A stretch of DNA of 41,897 nucleotides from Gallionella sp. (GTDB lineage: Bacteria; Pseudomonadota; Gammaproteobacteria; Burkholderiales; Gallionellaceae), in assembly GCA_003134595.1 (NCBI GenBank), contig PLBS01000135.1, positions 6,020-47,916 on the forward strand. Reading direction: 5' to 3'. A model generated the notes under the pieces. That model had not been told where the DNA came from. It saw nothing but the letters and a program-made list of their open reading frames with translations, and made no database searches. Every line of letters begins with the position of its first letter. Positions within the stretch are counted from its first letter, which is position 1. Positions 8,426-19,958 of this stretch are shown one piece after another. A program made the position numbers and the translations under genes.

Positions 8426-9301
8426 CTACGATTTTCCATTCAAGCGCCATTGATTAAACAGCCAGCGCGCCCACTCTGTCACCTCCGTCGCGGTCATGCC
8501 GATGGTCGCTTGTTGTCCGGATAGCGCATCGCCCGCCGCGCCATGCAGATGCACTGCCAACAACAACGCGTTGTCCGCAGTCAGTCCTTGCGCGATGAAG
8601 GCGGCGATCATGCCGGTGAGCACATCGCCCATGCCCGCGCTGCTCATGCCGGGATTGCCGGTTGTATTCACGAACAGCCGGCCGTCACGGGTGGCGCACA
8701 AGCTGTCCGCGCCTTTCAGCACCACGCTGCAGCGCAGTTGCCGGGCCAGTTGTGTTACTGCCGCAACACGATCCGCCTGTATTTCTTTCGTGCCGCAAGC
8801 CAATAAATGCGCCGCTTCGCCGGGATGTGGCGTGAGCACGCAAGCGGCTTCATGGGCGATCAGCAGGGTGTGCAAATCGGGGCGCAGCGCGAGGATGTTC
8901 AGCGCGTCGGCGTCCAGCACCAGCGAGGCTTTGCTGTGCAGGGCATCGTAAAGGATCTTTTGCGCTGCCATGTCATGGCCCATGCCGCAGCCAACCGCGA
9001 ACACGTTCACATCGGGCAGTTGTAATGCGGCTGTCGCGCTGTGCAGCATCAGTTCAGGTTGCAGCAAATCCACGCCCGGAGCGTTTTCCGCCAGCAGTCC
9101 GACATGCACGCAACCGGCACCCAGCTTGAGTGCGGCGCGTGCCGCCATGAGCGGTGCGCCGATCATGCCGTGCGCACCGCCAATCACCGCGACCGTGCCG
9201 AACAATCCCTTGTGGCTGTCGCGCGGGCGTTTCGGGAAGTTTGCCATGACCTGCTTTTGGATAATGGGTTTGGGGGTAAGGGCTGAGATGCGTTCGCTCA
9301 T
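8426..9301 (-). CDS. nnrD: ADP/ATP-dependent (S)-NAD(P)H-hydrate dehydratase
   Basis: A 291-residue cytosolic repair enzyme that dehydrates damaged NADHX/NADPHX. It has the ribokinase-like YjeF C-terminal fold: GTVAVIGGAHGMIGAPLMAARAAL near residues 35-58, LVLDADALN, LTPHPGEAAHLL, VVLKGADSL, and the nucleotide-binding loop NTTGNPGMSSAGMGDVLTG near 215-233. The N-terminal epimerase (YjeF_N) domain of fused enzymes is absent, so this is the stand-alone form and the epimerase must be encoded elsewhere. It is divergent from purL across a 71-bp region. The start at 9301 fits family length. Confidence 0.9.
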   Translation of the reverse strand: MSERISALTPKPIIQKQVMANFPKRPRDSHKGLFGTVAVIGGAHGMIGAPLMAARAALKLGAGCVHVGLLAENAPGVDLLQPELMLHSATAALQLPDVNVFAVGCGMGHDMAAQKILYDALHSKASLVLDADALNILALRPDLHTLLIAHEAACVLTPHPGEAAHLLACGTKEIQADRVAAVTQLARQLRCSVVLKGADSLCATRDGRLFVNTTGNPGMSSAGMGDVLTGMIAAFIAQGLTADNALLLAVHLHGAAGDALSGQQATIGMTATEVTEWARWLFNQWRLNGKS

Positions 9302-9334
9302 TTTTCAAGAATCATTCATATGGGTGGTGCATAG

Positions 9335-9340
9335 TATAAT
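9335..9340 (+). promoter_or_regulatory. Probable -10 hexamer for purL
   Basis: A perfect TATAAT lies 32 bases before the purL start and is followed by CGCGCC, a sequence often found at betaproteobacterial start sites. The -35 is poor, so only the -10 is claimed. The 71-bp gap also has to hold the divergent nnrD promoter. Confidence 0.5.
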
Positions 9341-9372
9341 CGCGCCTCGAATTTTATATCGCGGACATATCC

Positions 9373-13557
<4,185 letters not shown>

Positions 13558-13572
13558 GAGTTTCTTTGCTTG

Positions 13573-13606
13573 AAAAATAGGCGATCAGTAATAGCCTATT
13601 TTGTGA
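13573..13606 (+). terminator. Terminator hairpin after purL
   Basis: AAAATAGGC and GCCTATTTT pair around an 11-base loop 16 bp after the purL stop. The A/T ends make it symmetrical, so it could work in both directions, though no minus-strand gene needs it. Confidence 0.6.
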
Positions 13607-13845
13607 ATTGCGGGCTGTCACTAATTGTTCGCGCTACCATGTCAGTCGCAAACTGACATTGGCGAATGTCTGATTTGTGCTGCGGATTCAACCGGTCGCT
13701 GGTCATGAAGCCACAAACCGGCCATTTAAAGTATCTCAAGTTCAGCGCTCGCGACGTTATCCCACACTCATTCAGTTAGCATCACTGATACTATCCATAT
13801 AATTGTTACAGGCCACTAAACTTATGTCCATGAGAGGGCTGCAGA

Positions 13846-14523
13846 GTGAGCGATGAGCGTCTGGTTTCCTGTCTGTGCGTTACCCGCAACCGGGTTCCGA
13901 TGTTGCGCCGCGCTATTTCGTGTTTTCTAAATCAAACCTATCAACATCGCGAATTGGTGGTTCTCTACGAAGCGGACGATCCAGCCACCCGCGACTACCT
14001 TGCGACGTTGAGCGAACCGTCGATCCGTCCGGTCGAAGTGCCAACGTCGCCGAAACTTTTGCTTGGAGTCTTGCGCAACATCTCCATTCAAGCCAGTCGC
14101 GGTCATTACGTTGCACAGTGGGACGATGACGATTGGCACGGGCCGACCCGGTTGGCCGAGCAGATCGGCGCCATCCGCGGGAGCAACAAGCCGGCATGTG
14201 TATTGTTGCGCTGGGTCATGTACGACGAGGCTACAAAGGTGGCATTCCTGTCTGCGAGCCGGACGTGGGAGGGAAGCCTGGTGGCGGAGCGGAGTGCCGT
14301 GCCCCGCTACCCGGATTTGAGGCGGGGAGAAGACAGCGACGTCATCAAGCGGATGCTGTCGGAGAACAAACTGGTTGGCTTGGACCGCCCCCACCTCTAC
14401 GTGTACATATACCATGGCGCTAATACCTGGGAACGATCACACTGGCAGGAGAATTTGTTGCCATTTGCCCAGCCCCTGACGCCGGAAAATACAGAGAGAG
14501 TGAGGTCTCTGCTAATGCTGTAA
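13846..14523 (+). CDS. Family 2 glycosyltransferase
   Basis: A 225-residue cytosolic GT-A enzyme. It opens with the family 2 start (LVSCLCVTRNRVPMLRRAISCFLNQTYQHRELVVLYEADDP). The metal- and sugar-nucleotide-binding acidic cluster is WDDDDW at residues 92-97. RRGEDSDVIKRML follows where the catalytic base is expected. There is no transmembrane segment, and the length is short, so it is a minimal single-domain transferase. The start is GTG 13846, supported by GAGAGGGC; a nearby ATG is out of frame. The gene stands alone between purL and a convergent toxin-antitoxin pair, so the glycan it builds is unknown. Confidence 0.85.
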   Translation: MSDERLVSCLCVTRNRVPMLRRAISCFLNQTYQHRELVVLYEADDPATRDYLATLSEPSIRPVEVPTSPKLLLGVLRNISIQASRGHYVAQWDDDDWHGPTRLAEQIGAIRGSNKPACVLLRWVMYDEATKVAFLSASRTWEGSLVAERSAVPRYPDLRRGEDSDVIKRMLSENKLVGLDRPHLYVYIYHGANTWERSHWQENLLPFAQPLTPENTERVRSLLML

Positions 14524-14690
14524 CAATATAAAACAATCAGAAAAACAATCAGGGACAGACCACGATTTGTCGTACCTGCGCAACGAAAGTTTGCCGTGAT
14601 GTGTGTGTGGAGGATGGACAAGTGTGATGGACTGTATTGGAGTACGTTGTGTGCTGTCAATGATGATGTGAGGAGCATGGCTGCGTGCGC

Positions 14691-14984
14691 TCAATCGACG
14701 AAGCCGCATTCGCACTGGTGACGGATGGCGAGTATGTCGATGCGATCTTTTGAATGCAGGAAGCGATACAGCGCGACGTAACCCGAGTGCCCTTTTGAGA
14801 TGATCAGTTCGTACAGGTTGTGCGGGGCGGGGCGACCGATCAGGGGGTGGCGCTGCAATACCGAGGTGGCATCGACGATCTCTTCACCAACCGTGATGGC
14901 GAAGTCCGGTGCTTCTTGTTCGAGGAATTGGAATATCCGTTTGAGGTCGGACAGTGCTTGCTCTGTGAAATTCACCTTGGGCAT
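14691..14984 (-). CDS. RelE/ParE family toxin
   Basis: About 97 residues starting MPKVNFTEQALSDLKRIFQFLEQ, the usual opening of ParE/RelE-type toxins. The HPLIGRPAPHNLYELII core and a C-terminal VALYRFLHSKDRIDILAIRHQ strand pair complete the fold. Members act on gyrase or as ribosome-dependent mRNA interferases; which applies is unclear. ATG 14984 is preferred because family members begin at this Met. A GTG at 14993 overlaps the antitoxin stop as GTGA and is the alternative start. The gene follows its antitoxin on the minus strand and converges with the glycosyltransferase. Confidence 0.8.
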   Translation of the reverse strand: MPKVNFTEQALSDLKRIFQFLEQEAPDFAITVGEEIVDATSVLQRHPLIGRPAPHNLYELIISKGHSGYVALYRFLHSKDRIDILAIRHQCECGFVD

Positions 14985-14989
14985 GGGAA

Positions 14990-15316
14990 TCACCGGGTGG
15001 TGCGTTTTGTCGTGCGAGTTTTGGTCTGGGTATCAGTATGGGCGATGGGTTTGGGGCGTTTTGCAGTCTTGCCTGAGGTGCGCGCGAGGATGTATGCCTG
15101 CACATCTTCCATCGCGTAGAGCGCGCCGCCTGCATCCACCTCGGCGGCAGAGACGATTGCGTCATTAATGAAAGACTGACGCAATTCAGCTAAGCGGGCT
15201 TGGGTTTCCAGCGCTTCAATCATGAAGGCGTGCGGAGACTTGCCGGATGCTTGTGCGGCAAATACGATGCGCGCCTTCAATTCTTCGGGTAGTTTCAGCG
15301 TTGTGGTGGATGCCAT
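14990..15316 (-). CDS. CopG/ribbon-helix-helix antitoxin
   Basis: A 108-residue protein from ATG 15316, with GGAG seven bases upstream. The N-terminus (TTTLKLPEELKARIVFAAQASGKSPHAFMIEAL) has the strand-helix-helix pattern of ribbon-helix-helix DNA-binding antitoxins. The middle is helical and should wrap the toxin. The basic C-terminal tail is rich in Lys and Thr (KTAKRPKP, TKTRTTKRTTR) and unusually long. Such antitoxins repress their own operon. The stop overlaps or abuts the toxin start, so translation is coupled. The open frame extends upstream, but that part lacks a ribosome-binding site. Confidence 0.8.
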   Translation of the reverse strand: MASTTTLKLPEELKARIVFAAQASGKSPHAFMIEALETQARLAELRQSFINDAIVSAAEVDAGGALYAMEDVQAYILARTSGKTAKRPKPIAHTDTQTKTRTTKRTTR

Positions 15317-15704
15317 GACGGTCTCCTTGCAAAAGTGGCACCAAGGTAACACCTCGATGTCGGGGCGTCAATTGGCGTTGCTGGGTGGGCGGATGCAGCG
15401 GTGCGTCTGAAAAGATAAATCCGGGCACTGGAACCAAAAGTACTGCTGCACTAATCAATTCTCAACATCCCCTTGGCAACTATTTATGCCGGTCCGCTTT
15501 CGCAAATATTCCCGGTTGATTTTTACAAAGCTGTAACAATAGTCCGAACACCTTTCGAACTGCCAAATATATTTTGATGCTCTGTGCGGTAACGAACGGA
15601 GACGAGGGGTTGGAAAGTACAGACTGTGCATCTAATGCCGTGAAGGGAATCGAATTTTAACCTGGGGACTTTCATCAGGCCGCCCTAATACTAAGGAGGT
15701 AATC

Positions 15705-15761
15705 ATGGTTGAACTATTGCTAGTCATCATTCTCGTTATCATTGTACTCAGGTTAGTGTAG
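15705..15761 (+). CDS. 18-residue hydrophobic peptide, copy 1
   Basis: ATG 15705 is preceded by a near-perfect AAGGAGGT five bases upstream. The product is MVELLLVIILVIIVLRLV, a single short membrane-spanning stretch with one Glu near the start and one Arg near the end. Size and composition resemble the Ibs-type type I toxins, which are also encoded in repeated units, and other tiny membrane proteins. No homologue is claimed. The excellent ribosome-binding site, the paired copy and the preserved reading frame despite base changes argue that it is translated. What it does is unknown. Confidence 0.6.
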   Translation: MVELLLVIILVIIVLRLV

Positions 15762-15873
15762 CGTACGGCGACTATGGGTTGAACAGCGCAGACTTTATTA
15801 CTGATGCCGTGAAGGGAATTAAATTTTAACCTGGGGACTTTCATCAGGTCGCCCTAATACTAAGGAGGTCATC

Positions 15874-15930
15874 ATGATTGGTCTTTTGATAGTTATCATT
15901 CTCGTGATAGTAATTATCAGGTTATTGTAG
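15874..15930 (+). CDS. 18-residue hydrophobic peptide, copy 2
   Basis: ATG 15874 lies five bases after AAGGAGGT. The product is MIGLLIVIILVIVIIRLL, the same length as copy 1 and keeping the LVIIL-type core and the single Arg three residues from the end. The N-terminal Glu of copy 1 is Gly here. Nearly all nucleotide differences between the copies keep a hydrophobic residue, which is what selection on a membrane peptide would give. Copy 2 lies 186 bp before the ABC transporter genes on the same strand; co-transcription is possible but unproven. Confidence 0.6.
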   Translation: MIGLLIVIILVIVIIRLL

Positions 15931-16116
15931 CGCGCACTAAAATCTTGCGAAGTTGGTTTACCAGCCATGCGAGGAATTTCTGAATTGTGACGGAGTTTGC
16001 CGTTGGTCGGTATTCGCCGCCAAACCATCAGAATCAACGGCAACAACTTTTGTATCAGACTGCAAAGTCTGGTTCTGTTACGCTTAAATTTTCATTTAAA
16101 GATAAAGCGATAACTT

Positions 16117-16797
16117 ATGCAGCTCGAAATTCGGAATCTTGCAAAGCTATATGATCAAAAAAGGGGTCTTACGCCGACCAGCTTTGAAGTAACCAAAGGC
16201 GAAATGATCGCAATTGTCGGTCATAACGGCGCCGGCAAATCCACACTTCTGAAAATGCTGGCAAACTGGATTCTTCCGGACGGCGGTACCGTCATGATTG
16301 ACGGGATCGACCTGAAGAACAGGATGGCTGTTGTCAGGAAAGTGGGTTTTATTCCAGAAGTGCCCAATCTTTTCGACTTCTTCTCCGTTGAATACAATCT
16401 CAAACTCTTCGCTGCTCTCTCTCAAACACCCTTGCTGCGGGTGAAAGAGATCTTGAGCGAGTTCGATCTGATGCCCTTTCGAAAAAGCAAGGTACAGGCG
16501 CTCTCAAAAGGCTTGAAGCAAAGGGTGAACATTGGGCGCGCACTGTTGGCGGATCCTCCGGTGCTCCTATTGGACGAGCCTACATCGGGCCTGGACTTCG
16601 AGATGACACGAGAGATTTACCGGCTGTTGAACACGATGCATGACGCCGGGAAAACCATTATTTTTACTTCCCATCGCCCTGAAGAGATAAAAAACCTCGC
16701 GACGCGCATCATGGTGCTGCACGAAGGCAGTCTGGTCTTCGACGGATCTCCCCAGGAATATTTGCGATCCGAAATCCATGAAAAGCTGTACGCATGA
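16117..16797 (+). CDS. ABC transporter ATP-binding protein
   Basis: A 226-residue cytosolic ATPase with Walker A GHNGAGKST at residues 35-43, a Q-loop region (FIPEVPNLFDFFSV), the signature LSKGLKQR near 129 (Ser-Lys-Gly variant of LSGGQ), Walker B VLLLDEP at 149-155, the D-loop SGLD and the switch His in FTSH. It belongs to the ABC-2 exporter type (CcmA/NatA-like). Its stop overlaps the permease start by 4 bp (ATGA), so the two form one transporter. The substrate is unknown; the tiny hydrophobic peptides encoded just upstream are a speculative candidate. The ribosome-binding site is weak. Confidence 0.92.
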   Translation: MQLEIRNLAKLYDQKRGLTPTSFEVTKGEMIAIVGHNGAGKSTLLKMLANWILPDGGTVMIDGIDLKNRMAVVRKVGFIPEVPNLFDFFSVEYNLKLFAALSQTPLLRVKEILSEFDLMPFRKSKVQALSKGLKQRVNIGRALLADPPVLLLDEPTSGLDFEMTREIYRLLNTMHDAGKTIIFTSHRPEEIKNLATRIMVLHEGSLVFDGSPQEYLRSEIHEKLYA

Positions 16798-17825
16798 TGA
16801 TGAGAAATATTCTGGTACTCGTACTCAACGATCTGGCCATCGCACTCAAGAACAAGACATTCTTTCTGATCCTGTTTATTCCGCTGTTCGTATTTGTTTC
16901 CTTGAATCTGATAGACGGTACCAACGCAGAAGCAAGCAAAATCAAGATCGGACTCGTACAGAATTATGCCTATTCACCCGAGATCACCCACAGCGTCAAG
17001 GCAGCAGAAAAACTCGTTGAAGTGACATGGTTGCAAAACGAAGAGGAGGGTGTGCGTCTATTGAAGGAACACAAGATAGAAGGGGTGCTAACAGGAAACG
17101 AAAAAACACCCGGCAGCCTTGCACTGCTGGTTTTAAAAAAAGATTCTCTCCATACCATTGCGATCATGCAGAATTTCTCTGCTTTGCAGAAAGCGGCGGA
17201 AGGAAATGGCCCGGATTGGATCACCGACATCAAATCACTGCACCAAGGCGGCGTTCAAAGAGAGACTTTGCCTACCTGGATCTTGATGCTGGTCCTGCTA
17301 ATCGGTTTCATTATTCTCCCGGCGCAAGTTGCCGAGGAAAAAGAAAAAAAACTGCTCCTTGCTCTTCTCCAGACTCCTATACACGAAGTCCAATGGCTGA
17401 TTGCTAAATTGATCTTGGGAATGGTTCTGATCATCACTGCCGTCTTGTTTCTTCATCTGTTGGGTAAATTCGGCCCGGTACATCTTCTCGACTATATCGC
17501 TTTTATCGTCGCAGGCAGTTATTGTTTCAGCGCCTACGGGATTTTCCTGGGTTTTCTCTGCCGCAATCAGGCAAGCGCCAGAACGCTGGGCGTTATCTTT
17601 TATTTGCCGCACCTGCTTCCTTCTGCGATGTCCGATGTTTCACAAAAATTGACCTCCGTTGCACCCTTCCTGCCGTCCTACCAGTTGTATGAGCCTCTTC
17701 AATCCATACTGCTGGAAGACGGCAGGATGGCGGACATGTCTGTTGATTGGGTCTATTTATTTCTTTTGGGATCGTTGATGTTTTATCTTTCCTACTTATT
17801 GATGAAAAGACGCTGGCTGATGTGA
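16794..17825 (+). CDS. ABC-2 type transporter permease
   Basis: A 343-residue inner-membrane permease. One transmembrane helix (about residues 18-38) leads into an extracytoplasmic domain of about 120 residues. Roughly six more helices follow from about 165 to the end (TWILMLVLLIGFIILPAQVAEEKEKK...). The AEEKEKKLLLALLQTP segment after the second helix is the typical coupling element of ABC-2 permeases in the NatB/YhaP-like group. It is translationally coupled to the ATPase gene and is the last gene of the pair. Family members export drugs, sodium or peptides, or modify envelope components. The substrate is not readable. Confidence 0.88.
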   Translation: MMMRNILVLVLNDLAIALKNKTFFLILFIPLFVFVSLNLIDGTNAEASKIKIGLVQNYAYSPEITHSVKAAEKLVEVTWLQNEEEGVRLLKEHKIEGVLTGNEKTPGSLALLVLKKDSLHTIAIMQNFSALQKAAEGNGPDWITDIKSLHQGGVQRETLPTWILMLVLLIGFIILPAQVAEEKEKKLLLALLQTPIHEVQWLIAKLILGMVLIITAVLFLHLLGKFGPVHLLDYIAFIVAGSYCFSAYGIFLGFLCRNQASARTLGVIFYLPHLLPSAMSDVSQKLTSVAPFLPSYQLYEPLQSILLEDGRMADMSVDWVYLFLLGSLMFYLSYLLMKRRWLM

Positions 17826-17914
17826 TTTTCGGCCGGCAATGGGCGCGTAGCTGCCCGTCATCATTGTTGACGCTCGACGTCGATTGACAAATCTGCGGTG
17901 CAATCTGCTGAAGG

Positions 17915-17920
17915 TATAAT
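17915..17920 (+). promoter_or_regulatory. Probable -10 element for djlA
   Basis: TATAAT followed by GCGCGCC lies about 50 bases before the preferred djlA start. A TTGACA at 17884-17889 is 25 bases away, too far for a standard sigma-70 pair, so only the -10 is claimed. Transcription from here would begin almost at the upstream TTG (17929), which supports the later start at 17971. Confidence 0.5.
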
Positions 17921-17970
17921 GCGCGCCTTTGTCGCGGCTGTTCTTCAAATATTCTCTTTCTGGAGTTGTC

Positions 17971-18744
17971 TTGTTTAAGCTCATTGGTGTCATTGCAGGT
18001 TATTACTTTTTCGGATTCTTCGGGGCGCTCCTCGGTCTGTTCGCCGGGTCATTTATTGATCGCATGAGAGCGTATGGCTCTGGCGGGATGAACCCGTTGC
18101 AGAATGCGCTTCGTCAAGCCGTTTTCCTTGAGACGGTGTTCGTCTCAATGGGAAAACTGGCCAAGGCCGATGGGCATGTCTCTCAAGATGAGATCGATCA
18201 TGTCGAGCAGTTCATGCAAAAGCTGGGCATGACTGAGGGACATCGCCAGCAGGCTATTGCTTTGTTCAAGCAGGGAACTGATCCGGCGTTTGAAATAGCA
18301 CCGACCTACAATAGATTCATGGCCGTTTGCGGGCACACGAAGCATCTGAAGCAGGTGTTGCTGGTTTATCTGATCGTGATGGCGCTGGCGGACGGACATT
18401 TCCATCCGGCTGAAGAAGCCTTGCTCGCCGACATCGCCAATCGTCTTGGCTATGACCAGGCCGCGTTCAAGCAGATGCTGGACATGGTGCTGAATCAATC
18501 CCACTTCGCCGGGGGGCAAGCCAACGCAGCCGCAGCTTTGGATGACGCCTATAAAGCTTTAGGTGTAACTAAAGACAGTAGCGACCAGGAGATCAAGCGC
18601 GCCTACCGCAAGCTGATGAGCCAATACCACCCGGACAAATTGATGGGGCAGGGCGTACCGGAAGATATGATCGCAATGGCAACCGAGCAGGCAAAAGAAA
18701 TCCAGCTGGCCCACGACTTGATCAAGAAGAGCAGAAATATTTGA
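17971..18744 (+). CDS. djlA: DnaJ-like membrane co-chaperone DjlA
   Basis: 257 residues from TTG 17971 (preceded by TGGAG); an earlier in-frame TTG at 17929 is the alternative. The N-terminal segment FKLIGVIAGYYFFGFFGALLGLFAGSF anchors the protein in the inner membrane. A TerB-like helical domain follows (about residues 45-170, MGKLAKADGHVSQDEI...ALADGHFHPAEEALL). A C-terminal J-domain (about 190-257) has HPD at 220-222, the motif that stimulates DnaK ATPase. This is the DjlA order and length. The gene stands alone. Confidence 0.9.
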   Translation: MFKLIGVIAGYYFFGFFGALLGLFAGSFIDRMRAYGSGGMNPLQNALRQAVFLETVFVSMGKLAKADGHVSQDEIDHVEQFMQKLGMTEGHRQQAIALFKQGTDPAFEIAPTYNRFMAVCGHTKHLKQVLLVYLIVMALADGHFHPAEEALLADIANRLGYDQAAFKQMLDMVLNQSHFAGGQANAAAALDDAYKALGVTKDSSDQEIKRAYRKLMSQYHPDKLMGQGVPEDMIAMATEQAKEIQLAHDLIKKSRNI

Positions 18745-18852
18745 GGTGTTGCAGGCGGAATCCGCCGGTAGCCCTACACCATTTGTAGGTGCGAATTCAT
18801 TCGCGCATAACTTATTCCGATGTGCATTAATAACTACAATATTTTTGCCGGT

Positions 18853-18907
18853 GTAGGAGCGGGCCATGCCCGCGACCAAGAGATTCGCGGGCATGGCCCG
18901 CTCCTAC
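18853..18907. repeat. REP-type palindrome
   Basis: GTAGGAGCGGGCCATGCCCG and its exact inverse form a near-perfect 23-bp stem around a nine-base loop. A degenerate TGTAGGTGCGAATTCATTCGC unit lies at about 18783 in the same gap, and half copies occur elsewhere in the window. It lies between djlA and yceH and may end djlA transcription. Confidence 0.8.
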
Positions 18908-18937
18908 AAACCTATTAACTGTATTTTTACAAGATAA

Positions 18938-19617
18938 ATGATGTCCACAACACTCCCCATCCTCTCCCTCCTTGAAACTCGCGTCCTCGGCGTACTCGCC
19001 GAGAAGCAGCGCACGGTGCCGGACTCTTATCCGTTGACGCTGAATTCGCTGGTTCCCGGCTGCAACCAGAAGAGCAGCCGCGATCCGGTTATTGAGGCTT
19101 CCGAATCGGAAGTGCAGGCGGCGCTGGATAGCCTGAGGGGCTTGTCGCTGATCGTGGAAACCAGCGGGGGAGGGCGTCGCGTTATGGGCACAACATCGAA
19201 CGGGTGTTGCACATCCCCACGCAGTCCACCGCCTTGTTGGCCATGCTGATGTTGCGCGGCCCGCAGACGGCGGGGGAGTTGCGCATCAACTGCGAAAGGT
19301 TGCACAAGTTCGCGGACATTTCTTCGGTCGAGAGTTTTCTGGTCGAGCTGGCCGAGCGTGCGGCGGGCGGCTTGGTGGTGGAATTGCCGCGCCAGCCCGG
19401 CTCGCGCGAAAACCGCTGGATGCACCTGCTCTGCGGCGAGCCGGTCATCGACGAGCACGCGCCCGCCGAAGCGGCATCGGCCACTTCCTCAGGTGATGTG
19501 ACGGTGGGTGAAATTGCCGCGCTCAAGGCCAACGTCGCCAAGCTTGAAGCGGAGATGAGCGAGCTGCGTGCGATGATGGGCAAGCTGTACGCGGAGCTGG
19601 GCGTTTCAGCCGAGTAG
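18938..19617 (+). pseudogene. yceH: yceH (DUF480) broken by a frameshift
   Basis: Two overlapping frames together give one YceH protein of about 225 residues. The first (18938-) encodes [30 protein letters not shown]...[11 protein letters not shown], a winged-helix start. The second (to 19617) resumes with [33 protein letters not shown] and ends in a coiled coil (ALKANVAKLEAEMSELRAMMGKLYAEL). The switch lies at 19177-19190. Homologues read RVMRYGHN there; this copy reads GTTATGGGCAC. Loss of one of two adjacent CGTTATG heptamers would give exactly this sequence and a 7-base frameshift. A sequencing or assembly error is possible. The function of YceH is poorly known. Confidence 0.8.
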
Positions 19618-19622
19618 TAACC

Positions 19623-19723
19623 GTAGGGTGGGCTATGCCCACCATGCCGGGCAGGGCGTGGTTGTTGCCCCTTTAGCGGCTTTACAACCACGGCCTGCCC
19701 CTTGCGGGCGCAGCCCGACCTAC
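19623..19723. repeat. Palindromic intergenic repeat
   Basis: GTAGGGTGGGC at the left and GCCCGACCTAC at the right are inverse. An inner pair, GGCAGGGCGTGGTTGT and ACAACCACGGCCTGCC, forms a long second arm. It lies just after the yceH remnant and ahead of the convergent OmpA-domain gene, and it fills part of a 341-base gap without genes. Confidence 0.7.
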
Positions 19724-19731
19724 ATTTTATT

Positions 19732-19870
19732 GTTCCCATGCTCCGCGTGGGAACGTAGCTTGTGCTCTCTGTGCGGCGACAATGTGCATGGTGTTACTGA
19801 TCTGGCAATCACCGCATAACCAGCGACTTGGCTGTCGTTTAGATGCGTTCCCACGCAGAGCATGGGAACG
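19732..19870. repeat. Composite repeat with inverted 24-bp ends
   Basis: GTTCCCATGCTCCGCGTGGG at 19732 and its near-inverse CGTTCCCACGCAGAGCATGG at 19846 frame about 90 bp. The interior contains CATAACCAGCGACTTGGCTG at 19815-19834, which recurs at 39367 and in reverse inside purL. No open frame of note is present. It looks like a mosaic of small dispersed repeats. Confidence 0.65.
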
Positions 19871-19958
19871 ATAGAAATGGAATCAGACCCGACCATGGCG
19901 CTAGACGAAAAAAAAGACACTTGTGAGGGTGTACTTTTTTGCGTTCAATCAAGCGCAG

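Larger units (their letters stand above)
15607..15944 (+). repeat. Tandem duplication, two 169-bp units each with a tiny ORF
   Basis: Unit 1 is about 15607-15775 and unit 2 about 15776-15944; the landmarks are spaced exactly 169 bp apart. The 75 bases before each start codon differ at only about four positions (GTGAAGGGAAT, AATTTTAACCTGGGGACTTT, CGCCCTAATACTAAGGAGGT). The coding parts differ at about one base in four. Conservation is therefore stronger in the leader than in the ORF. The rest of the 800-base gap (15317-15606 and 15945-16116) shows no gene; a GCCGTTG/CAACGGC pair and a CAGAC/GTCTG hairpin lie before the ABC genes. Confidence 0.85.

Noticed and set aside
15470-15500. TTGGCAACTATTTATGCC as a second sigma-54 promoter ahead of the peptide repeats
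   Set aside because: The GG-GC spacing is one base too long and the CACG part of the -24 box is missing.
15655-15680. CTGATGA on the strand opposite both peptide leaders, like the core of a hammerhead ribozyme
   Set aside because: No stem II followed by GAAA and no flanking stem I/III pairs could be found; the word is probably chance, duplicated with the unit.
15632-16046. Two minus-strand open frames of 70-75 codons covering the peptide repeats
   Set aside because: They are similar to each other only because the DNA is duplicated, lack ribosome-binding sites, and run opposite to ORFs with excellent ones.
17884-17920. TTGACA and TATAAT as a sigma-70 promoter pair for djlA
   Set aside because: The spacing is 25 bases, well outside the usual 16-18; only the -10 element was kept.
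19204-19617. Second yceH frame as an independent gene
   Set aside because: It begins in the middle of the conserved YceH sequence and joins exactly to the preceding frame, so it is one broken gene.
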